Assembly: GCF_902712855.1 (NCBI RefSeq)
Contig: NZ_LR743507.1
Span: 2,528,001 to 2,592,000, forward strand
DNA length: 64,000 bases
Source of the DNA: Variovorax paradoxus
GTDB lineage: Bacteria > Pseudomonadota > Gammaproteobacteria > Burkholderiales > Burkholderiaceae_C
Direction: 5' to 3'
Under the pieces are notes generated by a model. It worked only from the letters and a program-made list of their open reading frames with translations, had not been told where the DNA came from and searched no databases. Below, piece by piece: positions 32,720-40,478 of this stretch. How positions within the stretch are numbered: position 1 is the first letter of the stretch; every line of letters starts with the position of its first letter. The translations under genes and the position numbers were made by a program.

Positions 32720-33706
32720 ATGATGTTTCACCACCGAAACGCGGTCCGTGCGGCTGCAGGAGCCATTCTTTCGCTATGTGCCGCGACAGCGGCCCTGGCG
32801 CAGGCCTGGCCTTCGAAACCGATCACCATCGTCGTCGCGTATCCCGCGGGCGGCGACACCGATGCCATCGCGCGCACCTATGCCGAGAAGCTCTCGCAGC
32901 GCGTCGGGCAGCCGGTGCTGGTCGACAACCGGCCCGGCGCGAGCGGCATGATCGGCAACGTGTGGGTCGCGAAGGCACCTGCCGACGGCTACACGCTGCT
33001 GTTCACGCCCAGCACCTTTCCCATTGCTCAGCACGTGATGAAGGCCGGCCCCGGCGTGGCGCACGACGTGGTGAAGGACTTCACGCCCGTCGTGAAGACC
33101 GGGAACATTCCGCTGCTGCTGGTGACCGCACCGTCCACCGGCATCCAGACCGTGGCGCAGTTCGTGGCCGGTGCCAAGGCCGGCAAGACCACCACCTACG
33201 GCACGCCCGGCGCGGGTTCGCCGATGCACATCGCGGGCGAGTTGCTCAACAAGGACGCGGGCATCTCGGCCACGCATGCGCCGTACCGGGGCGTGGCGCC
33301 GGTGGTGAACGATGCGCTGGGCGGCCACATCAGCGTGGGCTGGATCACGCCCGGCGCCGTGGCCGGACACATCACCGCGGGCAAGCTCATTCCGCTCGCG
33401 GTGGCGGAGCGCCAGCGCACGCGGCTGATGCCCGGCGTGCCGACCTTCGTGGAGCTGGGCTACAAGGACGTCGACGTGAGCGCTTGGATGGGCCTGCTCG
33501 GCCCCAAGGCGATGCCGGCCGACGTGGTGCAGGCGCTCAACAGGCACTTCAACGAGATCCTGCGCATGCCCGACGTGCAGGCCAAGATGGCCGCGCTCGG
33601 CATCGAGCCCGTGGGCGGCGCGCCCGCCGTGCTGGCGCAACAGATCTCGGACGACGACCAGCGCTTCGGCAAGCTGGTGCGCGATTTCGGCATTCGTGCC
33701 GACTGA
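32720..33706 (+). CDS. Bug/TctC-family periplasmic receptor (3)
   Basis: 328 residues. Signal peptide (VRAAAGAILSLCAATAALAQ) then WPSKPITIVVAYPAGGDTDAIAR, LVDNRPGASGMIGN and PADGYTLLFTPSTF. The ribosome site AAGGAAAAGAG precedes a double ATG; the first at 32720 is used. It precedes a Rieske dioxygenase gene by 22 bases and likely captures that enzyme's aromatic or carboxylic substrate, by inference from co-regulation under IclR. Confidence 0.9.
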   Translation: MMFHHRNAVRAAAGAILSLCAATAALAQAWPSKPITIVVAYPAGGDTDAIARTYAEKLSQRVGQPVLVDNRPGASGMIGNVWVAKAPADGYTLLFTPSTFPIAQHVMKAGPGVAHDVVKDFTPVVKTGNIPLLLVTAPSTGIQTVAQFVAGAKAGKTTTYGTPGAGSPMHIAGELLNKDAGISATHAPYRGVAPVVNDALGGHISVGWITPGAVAGHITAGKLIPLAVAERQRTRLMPGVPTFVELGYKDVDVSAWMGLLGPKAMPADVVQALNRHFNEILRMPDVQAKMAALGIEPVGGAPAVLAQQISDDDQRFGKLVRDFGIRAD

Positions 33707-33728
33707 AAAACCCACAAGGAGACGAAAC

Positions 33729-35081
33729 ATGCTGAGCGAAGAAAAGAACCGCCTGCTGACCGAGGTCGGCCCCGGCAAGCCGATGGGCGACTACCTGCGC
33801 CGCTACTGGCACCCGATCGCGGGCGCGAGCGAGTTCGAGGACAAGGCAGTGAAGCCGCTGCGCATCCTGGGCGAAGACCTGGTGCTCTACAAGGACCTGA
33901 GCGGCAACTATGGCCTGGTCGACCGGCGCTGCCCGCACCGCAATGCCGACATGTCGTACGGCTACGTCGAGAAGTGCGGCCTGCGCTGCAGCTACCACGG
34001 CTGGCAGTACGACCAGGAAGGCCAGTGCATCCACCAGCCCTTCGAGGAGACGCTGGACCCGGGCGCGCGCATGCGCAGGAACACGAAGATCAAGGCCTAT
34101 CCGGTGCAGGAGAAGGCCGGCCTGCTGTGGGCCTACATGGGCCCGCAGCCCGCACCGCTGCTGCCCGACTGGGAGCTGTTCAACTACAGGAACGGCTTTG
34201 CGCAGGCGGTGTTCGCGGAGATTCCGTGCAACTGGTTCCAGTGCCAGGAGAACTCCATCGACCCGGTGCACTTCGAGTGGACCCACAACAACTGGACCAC
34301 GCGGCTGCAGGGCGACGAAGGGCCTTATGTGCCCACGCACCTGAAGCTGGCCTTCGAGGAGTTCGAGCACGGCTTCGTCTACAAGCGCCTGCGCGGCGGC
34401 GAGCGCGAGGACAACGTGATGTGGACCACCGGCCGCGTCACGCTGTGGCCCAACGGCTTCTTCCTGGGCCATCACTTCGAATGGCGCGTGCCCATCGACG
34501 ACCACCACACGCTGAGCGTGCTGTGGGTGCTGAGCCGCCTTCCGGCCGAGCAGGAGCCCTACGTCCAGGAACGCATTCCCTCGTGGTACGGTCCCATCAA
34601 GGACCCGGTGACCAACCGTTGGATCACCAGTCACGTCGCCAACCAGGACTTCGTCGTGTGGGTGGGACAGGGTGCCATCACCGACCGCACGCGCGAGAAG
34701 CTGGGCCAGAGCGACAAGGGCATCGTGATGATGCGCCGCCGCTTCTTCGAGGAGATCGAGGCGATGCAGGCCGACCCGGCGCACGAGCCGAAAGGACTGA
34801 TCCGCGACCCGGAGAAGAACCGCGACCTGTTCCTGCCGTCGGCCTGCCGCGAGGAGATGCTCAACGGCCTGCCGCGCAAGGAGCTGGCCGCGCATCCGCT
34901 GCTGGGGCCGTACCTGAAGGACTTCTTCGGACAGGCGGGGCAGCCCGACGATGTGCGCGCGGCTTACGAGAAGGCCATCGGCCAGAAGGTGCAGGGCGCG
35001 ACCTTCTTCAAGGTGCACGGCGCCGGAAGCGAGGAGGCCGACGAGGTCGGAGAGGCGGCCGAGGGCGCCGCCAGGGCCTAG
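33729..35081 (+). CDS. Rieske non-heme iron oxygenase, phthalate-dioxygenase-like alpha subunit
   Basis: 450 residues. An intact Rieske site (CPH at 68-70, CSYH at 87-90) is joined to an intact catalytic site: N175, D178, H181, H186 in ENSIDPVHFEWTH. The family (phthalate 4,5-dioxygenase and relatives) hydroxylates or demethylates aromatic acids and needs a separate FNR-type reductase, which is not in the window. The start at 33729 follows AAGGAGA. Its stop overlaps the convergent DOPA-dioxygenase-like stop within a CTAG. Confidence 0.92.
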   Translation: MLSEEKNRLLTEVGPGKPMGDYLRRYWHPIAGASEFEDKAVKPLRILGEDLVLYKDLSGNYGLVDRRCPHRNADMSYGYVEKCGLRCSYHGWQYDQEGQCIHQPFEETLDPGARMRRNTKIKAYPVQEKAGLLWAYMGPQPAPLLPDWELFNYRNGFAQAVFAEIPCNWFQCQENSIDPVHFEWTHNNWTTRLQGDEGPYVPTHLKLAFEEFEHGFVYKRLRGGEREDNVMWTTGRVTLWPNGFFLGHHFEWRVPIDDHHTLSVLWVLSRLPAEQEPYVQERIPSWYGPIKDPVTNRWITSHVANQDFVVWVGQGAITDRTREKLGQSDKGIVMMRRRFFEEIEAMQADPAHEPKGLIRDPEKNRDLFLPSACREEMLNGLPRKELAAHPLLGPYLKDFFGQAGQPDDVRAAYEKAIGQKVQGATFFKVHGAGSEEADEVGEAAEGAARA

Positions 35082-35425
35082 TGCCGGAACATCCGCAGGT
35101 CGAGTGCGCTTTCCTCGCCGAGCCACATGGCGTGCGCCGTGTGATCGGCGAAGCCGTCGCCCGTCACGCCGTGCACGAACACGTCGAGGCCATCGCGGTT
35201 GGCTTCGAGCCAGCCGATGACCTGGTCGAACTCGGCTGCGTCGAAGGCCAGCTGGCAGCTCCAGTGCGGGTGCGGGCCGACCAGCCGTTCGTGCAGGCGC
35301 CCGACCACCACCATCAGTTCCCGGCCCGCGCGCTCGCACAGGGTGCGAGCCTGCGCGAGCGTGTCGGGCGCGAAGTAGACGTGGGCGTGGTATTGGGCGT
35401 AGAGGTTTTCGGGGCGGCGCGGCAT
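35078..35425 (-). CDS. DOPA 4,5-dioxygenase-family protein
   Basis: 115 residues. YHAHVYFAPDTLAQARTLCERAG, VGRLHERLVGPHPHWSCQLAF and VHGVTGDGFADHTAHAMWLG match the small DOPA-dioxygenase family, with conserved His residues that may bind iron. The family cleaves catecholic rings in some eukaryotes; bacterial roles are largely unassigned. The start at 35425 was chosen because the family N-terminus begins near there. It has convergent overlap with the Rieske oxygenase gene and lies seven bases before the DUF4166 gene stop. Confidence 0.78.
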   Translation of the reverse strand: MPRRPENLYAQYHAHVYFAPDTLAQARTLCERAGRELMVVVGRLHERLVGPHPHWSCQLAFDAAEFDQVIGWLEANRDGLDVFVHGVTGDGFADHTAHAMWLGEESALDLRMFRH

Positions 35426-35432
35426 GGTGCGC

Positions 35433-36050
35433 TCATTGTGGCGGCAACAGGAATCGCCCGCTGTAGCGGAAGACATCGCCGAACCAGCGGTGCTGCAGCC
35501 GCATCTTCATGGTGAAGTGGTCGGGGTCGTCGGCGTCGGGGCGCTCCTCGACGTAGGCGGTGCCCAGGAACAGGCCCAGCGGCAGCGGAATGCGCAGGCC
35601 TGCGACGCGCCAGACGTAGCCGAGGTCGCGGAACACCAGCGCGCCTTGCTCGGCGCTCACGGCCAGGCGCATGCCGATGCCGAAGCGCACGTACTCGATC
35701 ACTTCGGCGCCCTGGCTCGCGTCGTGTTCCATGTGCGAGCGGAAATGAAAGGGCGGCCTGCCGGGAAAGTGGAAGACGCGGTCCCAGAGGAGATGCGCGT
35801 TGTCGGGGCGGCAGCTGTAGTGCACCTCGATCGGCACGTTGCTGCCGGTGTGCGGCACCAGCGCGCCGAAGAGGCGTCCGAAGGGCATCAGCAGTGCCGC
35901 CCAGCGTGCATGCCACACCTCGCTCATCGTGCCGCGCACGCACACCTGGTCGTCGGAGAACGGTGCCATGGCGTAGTGCCGGCGGATGACGTCGCCGAGC
36001 TGTTCCCACGCGGGGCCGAGCGCCTGCTGGAAGACCGGTGTGTGCCTCAT
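35433..36050 (-). CDS. DUF4166 protein
   Basis: 205 residues. Family landmarks are FQQALGPAWEQLGDVIRRHY near the start, NVPIEVHYSCRPDNAHLLWDR, and the strand-rich C-terminus HRWFGDVFRYSGRFLLPP. No catalytic motif is known. The ATG overlaps the SRPBCC gene stop (ATGA), making it the last gene of a four-gene operon that starts at 38560. Related DUF4166 proteins are often fused or adjacent to oxidoreductases; the function is open. Confidence 0.8.
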   Translation of the reverse strand: MRHTPVFQQALGPAWEQLGDVIRRHYAMAPFSDDQVCVRGTMSEVWHARWAALLMPFGRLFGALVPHTGSNVPIEVHYSCRPDNAHLLWDRVFHFPGRPPFHFRSHMEHDASQGAEVIEYVRFGIGMRLAVSAEQGALVFRDLGYVWRVAGLRIPLPLGLFLGTAYVEERPDADDPDHFTMKMRLQHRWFGDVFRYSGRFLLPPQ

Positions 36051-37093
36051 CCGGCCGCCGTGGCAACGGCCTCGCTGCGGGCCTTGTAGAAGCGCAGGAT
36101 GTTCTCGGAGCCCTTGCCCAGCAATGCCTGCAGCACGCGGTCGGCGTACCAGTTGAAGCGCGTGCTCAGGCGCCACGACACGTCGATGCGCAGCTCGGTG
36201 CCGCCGTCGCGCGGGGTCAGCGTGTAGGCGGTGTCGCGCAGGTCGAAGTACTGGCCGCCGATCATCACGTGGTCGTCGAGCGAGCCGGCGGGGAACGAGT
36301 CGGGCGTGAAGCGGTACTGCCACCTGAGCAGTCGACCGGGCTGCCAGTCGGTGATGATTTCGTCGAAGCGCACGTTCTTCTGCCAATGCACTTGCCGCAC
36401 GCGGCCCTCGGGCGTTTCGACCGTGACGCCCGACACGGGCATCGGCACGCCGATGCGGTAGGCCCAGGCGTCGCCGATCTCGCCGGGGCGGATGTCGCGT
36501 GCATCGTTGAGCTCGCGCCACACGCGCTCCGCGGGCGCCGCGATGAAGAGCGTGCGCGAGGTGTGCGAGAACCGGTCGGGGTTGGGCAGCTGGGGCTCGA
36601 CGGCGCCGAGCACCAGCGGCAGCACTGCGAAGCCGTAGACGGCGTGCTTCGGCCAGTTGGTGATGCGGCACACGATGCCCATCGCCAGTCCGCCGACGCT
36701 GCCCATCACCGCGAACAGCGGCACGATGACGATGGCGCAGATGATCCCCTCGATGAACACCACCAGCGTGCCGATGACGAACAGGGCGGTGGCCACCCAC
36801 GGCGCCCAGAGGTAGTAGCCCCAGCTGCGCCGCTCGATGCGTTCGGCCAGGTACACCGTGACCGCCCCGCACACGGCGGGCACGAAGTACACGAAGGAAC
36901 CGAGCATTGCCGAGAAGCGCTGGCCCGGGCCGCCGCTGAAGACGATGCGCAGCACCAGCGCGATGGCGGCGCCCGCGAGGATCGGCCAGAACCATGCGAA
37001 GGGCATGCGGCGCGGGGGCGCTTCAAGGGTGTCGCTGGTCGCCGGCATGGCGGGATCGCCGAGCCTGCTGTCTTCTCCGGAATCGTTGTGCAT
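36047..37093 (-). CDS. Membrane protein with C-terminal SRPBCC domain
   Basis: 348 residues. About five membrane segments occupy 30-175 (MPFAWFWPILAGAAIALVL, SFVYFVPAVCGAVTVYL, WVATALFVIGTLVVFIEG, CAIVIVPLFAVMGSVGGLAM, AVYGFAVLPLVLGAV). From about 185 a soluble START/polyketide-cyclase-like domain follows (SRTLFIAAPAERVWRELNDARDIRPGEIG). That is an unusual arrangement in which a ligand-binding barrel is tied to the membrane. It lies 48 bases after the methyltransferase gene. Confidence 0.75.
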   Translation of the reverse strand: MHNDSGEDSRLGDPAMPATSDTLEAPPRRMPFAWFWPILAGAAIALVLRIVFSGGPGQRFSAMLGSFVYFVPAVCGAVTVYLAERIERRSWGYYLWAPWVATALFVIGTLVVFIEGIICAIVIVPLFAVMGSVGGLAMGIVCRITNWPKHAVYGFAVLPLVLGAVEPQLPNPDRFSHTSRTLFIAAPAERVWRELNDARDIRPGEIGDAWAYRIGVPMPVSGVTVETPEGRVRQVHWQKNVRFDEIITDWQPGRLLRWQYRFTPDSFPAGSLDDHVMIGGQYFDLRDTAYTLTPRDGGTELRIDVSWRLSTRFNWYADRVLQALLGKGSENILRFYKARSEAVATAAG

Positions 37094-37141
37094 CGAAATT
37101 CTTCTCCTCGTCGTTTGATTCGTTCTGTCGGCCCGGCAGGT

Positions 37142-38098
37142 TCAGATGGCGCGGCGCCGGGCGGTGACCATGCAGTAGTCGAAGTCGCGCCAGAACATGC
37201 CCAGCGCGAGCGCGCAGTAGCTGGCCACGATGTGCTTGCGGCGCCACGGGCTGAGCCTGCCGCGCGCCTTCCAGAGTTCGGCCAGCGTGAAGCGCGTGGC
37301 CAGCACCGGAATGTGCAGCGCGCTCGGCGCCACGCGCCAGCGCAGCGACTTCACCTCGATGTCCTCGAAGCCGCTGCGTTCCAGCGCGGCGACGAACTCG
37401 TCGCGCACCGCCAGCGTGGGCACGGCCCAGCTGTCGGCCCACAGGCGGTGCAGCCATTGCGCCACGCGGCCGGGCGTGCGCCGCAACAGGAAGCCGTCGA
37501 CCACCGCGAGCCGCGCGCCGGGCTTCAGCAGGCGCGCGGCCTCGCGGATGAAGTCCGCCTTGTCGGTGCCGCTGGCATAGCAGGCGCTCTCCACGGCCCA
37601 GGCCCCGTCGGCCTGCGCCGCGGGCAGGCCGGTGCGGGTGTAGTCGGCCTCGATGTGCGCCATGCGGTCTGCAACGCCGGCGGCTGCATCGAGCCTGGCG
37701 GCGATGCGGTTCTGCACGGCGACGTTGGTCACGGTGATGGCGCAGAGCGAGGGGTCGTCGCCGACCAGGGTGCGCGCGGTGGCGCCGGCGCCGCAGCCCA
37801 GGTCGAGCACGCATCGGCGCTGTGCGGCATCGGCCGGCGCCTTGCCGAGTTGCAGCGCGCGGCCGATCGCGCGGTTCATCTCGACCAGCATGCCTTCGCG
37901 GCGCAGCGGGTTCAGGCCCGCGCGCCAGAACCCGAAGTGCATGTTGTAGCTGGGGCTCCAGGCGCTGTAGTCGGCTGCGACCTCGGTGAAGTAGTGCCGG
38001 GTGTCTTCGGCCGTGATCGGTGCGGACGAAGTGCCGGCAGCGGTGTGGGCCGCGCCTTCGTGCGGCATGCGGACATCGGGCTGAAAAACGGTGGGCAT
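37142..38098 (-). CDS. Class I SAM-dependent methyltransferase
   Basis: 318 residues. Motif I is VLDLGCGAGATARTL; the downstream RLLKPGARLAVVDGFLL motif and the N-terminal YFTEVAADYSAWSPSYNMHFGFW resemble the sterol/tocopherol/glycine-type small-molecule methyltransferases. The C-terminal YCALALGMFWRDFDYCMVTA part is hydrophobic and may touch a membrane-bound substrate. Second gene of the DCC operon, 39 bases after it. The substrate is unknown; a lipid is plausible by context only. Confidence 0.82.
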   Translation of the reverse strand: MPTVFQPDVRMPHEGAAHTAAGTSSAPITAEDTRHYFTEVAADYSAWSPSYNMHFGFWRAGLNPLRREGMLVEMNRAIGRALQLGKAPADAAQRRCVLDLGCGAGATARTLVGDDPSLCAITVTNVAVQNRIAARLDAAAGVADRMAHIEADYTRTGLPAAQADGAWAVESACYASGTDKADFIREAARLLKPGARLAVVDGFLLRRTPGRVAQWLHRLWADSWAVPTLAVRDEFVAALERSGFEDIEVKSLRWRVAPSALHIPVLATRFTLAELWKARGRLSPWRRKHIVASYCALALGMFWRDFDYCMVTARRRAI

Positions 38099-38137
38099 GG
38101 GGGTTCCCTCGGTTGCTTGTTCTTAGGCGTGCGGCGT

Positions 38138-38560
38138 TCAGAGGCGGCAGTTGCCTTGGCTGCAGGAAGGCGCCGTGCGCCCGGCCAGCCGGGTCGCGAG
38201 CCAGCGTGGAATGCGATAACGATTGCGCGCCAGCAACGCGTACGCGCGGTCGGCCAGCGGCGCGACGAGAGGCAGGTCGAGCAGCAAGCTGCCGCTCGGC
38301 AAGCCCACGGCCGTGCGGCAGATGCGGATCGCCGGCACGCCGACGAACACCAGGCCCTGCGCATCCGTCACGTGGATGGCCGCCATCAGCGCGTCGCGCG
38401 ATGCCGGGCCGTCGACGAAGTCCTGCGGCGAGCAGTCGACCAGTTGCAGCCGGCCGGCCGCATCGCGCGCCTTCATGCTGCCCATCTCGGCGGAACAGAT
38501 CGCGCAGCTGGCGTCGAAATAGACAGTCATCGGGTAGGTAGTGTGGGTGATGGAGGTCAT
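38138..38560 (-). CDS. DCC-family thiol-disulfide oxidoreductase-like protein
   Basis: 140 residues. The defining D-x-x-C-x-x-C motif is present as DASCAICSAEM near residue 17. RLQLVDCSPQDF, the GVPAIRICRTAVGL region and a second Cys pair at the C-terminus (SCSQGNC) follow. First gene of the operon, 20 bases downstream of a 20-bp palindrome that fits a GbsR/MarR operator. ATG at 38560; an internal ATG at 38530 also begins at the core domain. Confidence 0.8.
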   Translation of the reverse strand: MTSITHTTYPMTVYFDASCAICSAEMGSMKARDAAGRLQLVDCSPQDFVDGPASRDALMAAIHVTDAQGLVFVGVPAIRICRTAVGLPSGSLLLDLPLVAPLADRAYALLARNRYRIPRWLATRLAGRTAPSCSQGNCRL

Positions 38561-38579
38561 GCTGTTCTTGGTTCTCGAT

Positions 38580-38599
38580 ATTTCTGTTGAAACAGAAAT
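38580..38599. promoter_or_regulatory. Perfect 20-bp palindrome, candidate GbsR/MarR operator for the DCC operon
   Basis: ATTTCTGTTGAAACAGAAAT is a perfect 9-2-9 inverted repeat placed between the regulator stop (38624) and the DCC gene start (38560). The half site ATTTCTGT recurs in the palindrome at 39232-39253 in front of the regulator itself. The region is AT-rich compared with its surroundings, as expected for a promoter. Confidence 0.65.
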
Positions 38600-38623
38600 T
38601 GATGCGCAAAAAAAGGGGGGAAG

Positions 38624-39208
38624 TCAGATCATCGGAAGGCTGGCGTGGTGTGCGTCCGGGTCTTCGCCCTTGCCCGCGGGTGCCCCATCGCCGCGCACGA
38701 ATCGCTGCACGCTCGCGCCCAATGTGAGCACCTTGTCGAGCGTGCCGGGCGACAGCCGCAGCATCTCGTCGGCCCAGGTGGCGAGCTTCTCCATCAGTTC
38801 CATGGTCGAGCGGATCCGGTCTTGGGCGTCGGCCGGTTCCTTCTGGAAGTCGGGGCTGGAGACCAGCTCGCGCAGCACGCGCACGGTGGGATCGAACTCG
38901 CGTTCCTTGCGCTCGCGCACCACGGTACGGAACAGCTCCCACACGTCGACACTGGTCTCGAAGTAGTCACGGCGGTCGCCCAGCGTATGGGTGATGCGCA
39001 CGAGGTTCCAGGCCTGCAGTTCCTTCAGGCTGTTGCTGATGTTGGAGCGCGCCACGCCCAGCGTGTCCGACAGCTCCTCGGCGTTCATCGGTTTGCCGTG
39101 GGCGAAGAGCAGGGCGTGGATCTGCGAAACGGTGCGGTTCACGCCCCACATGGAGCCCATTTCGCCCCAGTGAAGGACGAATTTGCGTTGAATGTCGGTG
39201 AGTTCCAT
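38624..39208 (-). CDS. GbsR/MarR-type transcriptional regulator
   Basis: 194 residues. N-terminal winged helix: QRKFVLHWGEMGSMWGVNRTVSQIHALLFAHGKPMNAEELSDTLGVARSNISNSLKELQAW is the HTH stretch at about 5-65 (key residues: G-x-x-x-G-x-N-R, L-G-V-x-R-S-N-I-S-N). A helical C-terminus presumably dimerises. GbsR-like proteins repress osmolyte-related genes in Bacillus; here the target is most likely the DCC operon and its own gene. The start MELTDIQ at 39208 is used. Confidence 0.85.
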   Translation of the reverse strand: MELTDIQRKFVLHWGEMGSMWGVNRTVSQIHALLFAHGKPMNAEELSDTLGVARSNISNSLKELQAWNLVRITHTLGDRRDYFETSVDVWELFRTVVRERKEREFDPTVRVLRELVSSPDFQKEPADAQDRIRSTMELMEKLATWADEMLRLSPGTLDKVLTLGASVQRFVRGDGAPAGKGEDPDAHHASLPMI

Positions 39209-39231
39209 GGGTTGCAGTTTAGGTTTTACGA

Positions 39232-39253
39232 AATTTCTGTCAATAGAGAAATT
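39232..39253. promoter_or_regulatory. Imperfect-spacer palindrome upstream of the GbsR-type gene
   Basis: AATTTCT and AGAAATT (7 bp each) are separated by eight bases. The left half extends as ATTTCTGT, identical to the half site at 38580. It lies 24 bases upstream of the regulator ATG at 39208, in an AT-rich stretch, so autoregulation is likely. Confidence 0.55.
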
Positions 39254-39327
39254 AAAAACCGTGGACAACCAGGATGCATTGGAATACTGTATGAATAAAC
39301 AGTAATTGCCGTTGCAAGGAAGCCGTC

Positions 39328-40422
39328 ATGTCGTCCGTCTCGATTCCCATCCACGCCATCAAGGGCCGCGGCGCGGCCACGCGGTTGGCGCACCGTTTCA
39401 CCAGCGACGAACGCAGCGCCTACGACGACGGCTGGGGCACCCTCGAGGAAGGCGCGGCCGAGGCCGCAGAACTCCAGCCCCTCGCCACCGAGGTGCGCTT
39501 CGAGGATGTGAAGTCGGCGCTCAACGGCAACGATTCGCCCGACATCTCCTTCGACCGTTCGATCAACCCGTATCGCGGCTGCGAGCATGGTTGCATCTAC
39601 TGCTTTGCGCGGCCCACCCACAGCTACCTGAACCTATCGCCAGGGCTCGACTTCGAGACCAAGCTGATCGCCAAGCGCAACATCGTCGAGGTGCTGCGCA
39701 CCGAGCTTGGCCGCAAGAGCTATCGGCCGAATTACATCGCCATCGGCACCGCCACCGACTGTTATCAGCCGATCGAGCGCGAACTGCGGCTCACCCGTTC
39801 GGTGATCGAGCTGCTCAAAGAAACGCGGCATCCGTTCGCGCTGGTCACCAAGTCGAGCGCCATCGAGCGCGACCTCGACCTGATCGCTCCCATGGCCGCA
39901 GAGCGGCTGGCCGCGGTGTACGTCACCGTGACCACGCTCGACGGCGAGCTCGCGCGCAAGCTGGAGCCGCGCGCCGCCGCACCGCAACGCCGGCTGCGCA
40001 CCATCCGCACGCTGACCGAGGCGGGGGTGCCGGTCGGCGTGAGCGTGGCGCCGCAGATCCCGTTCGTCACCGAGGACATGGAACAGGTGCTCAACGCCGC
40101 GTGGGAAGCCGGTGCGCGCAGCGCCTTCTATACGGTGGTGCGCCTGCCGTGGGAGGTGGCGCCGCTCTTCAAGGAATGGCTGGCGCTGCACTATCCGCAA
40201 CGCGCCGATCGCATCATGGCGCGCATCCACGAAATGCGCGGCGGCAAGGACTACGACGCCGACTTCGCCACGCGCATGAAGGGCTCCGGCCTGTGGGCCG
40301 ACCTGATCCACCAGCGCTTCATGAAGGCGACGAACCGGCTGGGCTACAACCGCGAACGCATCCCGATGGACATCGATGCGTTCCGGCCGCCAGGTGCTGC
40401 GGGGCAGGGCAGCCTGTTCTAG
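39328..40422 (+). CDS. PA0069-type radical SAM protein
   Basis: 364 residues. The radical SAM 4Fe-4S motif is in NPYRGCEHGCIYCFAR (C-x3-C-x2-C), followed by YIAIGTATDCYQPIERELRLTR and TLTEAGVPVGVSVAPQIPF. This family resembles spore photoproduct lyase-like proteins but has no assigned substrate. AAGGAAG precedes the ATG. It is a single gene, convergent with the efflux operon. Confidence 0.87.
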   Translation: MSSVSIPIHAIKGRGAATRLAHRFTSDERSAYDDGWGTLEEGAAEAAELQPLATEVRFEDVKSALNGNDSPDISFDRSINPYRGCEHGCIYCFARPTHSYLNLSPGLDFETKLIAKRNIVEVLRTELGRKSYRPNYIAIGTATDCYQPIERELRLTRSVIELLKETRHPFALVTKSSAIERDLDLIAPMAAERLAAVYVTVTTLDGELARKLEPRAAAPQRRLRTIRTLTEAGVPVGVSVAPQIPFVTEDMEQVLNAAWEAGARSAFYTVVRLPWEVAPLFKEWLALHYPQRADRIMARIHEMRGGKDYDADFATRMKGSGLWADLIHQRFMKATNRLGYNRERIPMDIDAFRPPGAAGQGSLF

Positions 40423-40478
40423 TTGCTGTCGCCGGCGGGCCTGAGCAACGCGGGAACGGACGCAAGAGACGGGTGTTC

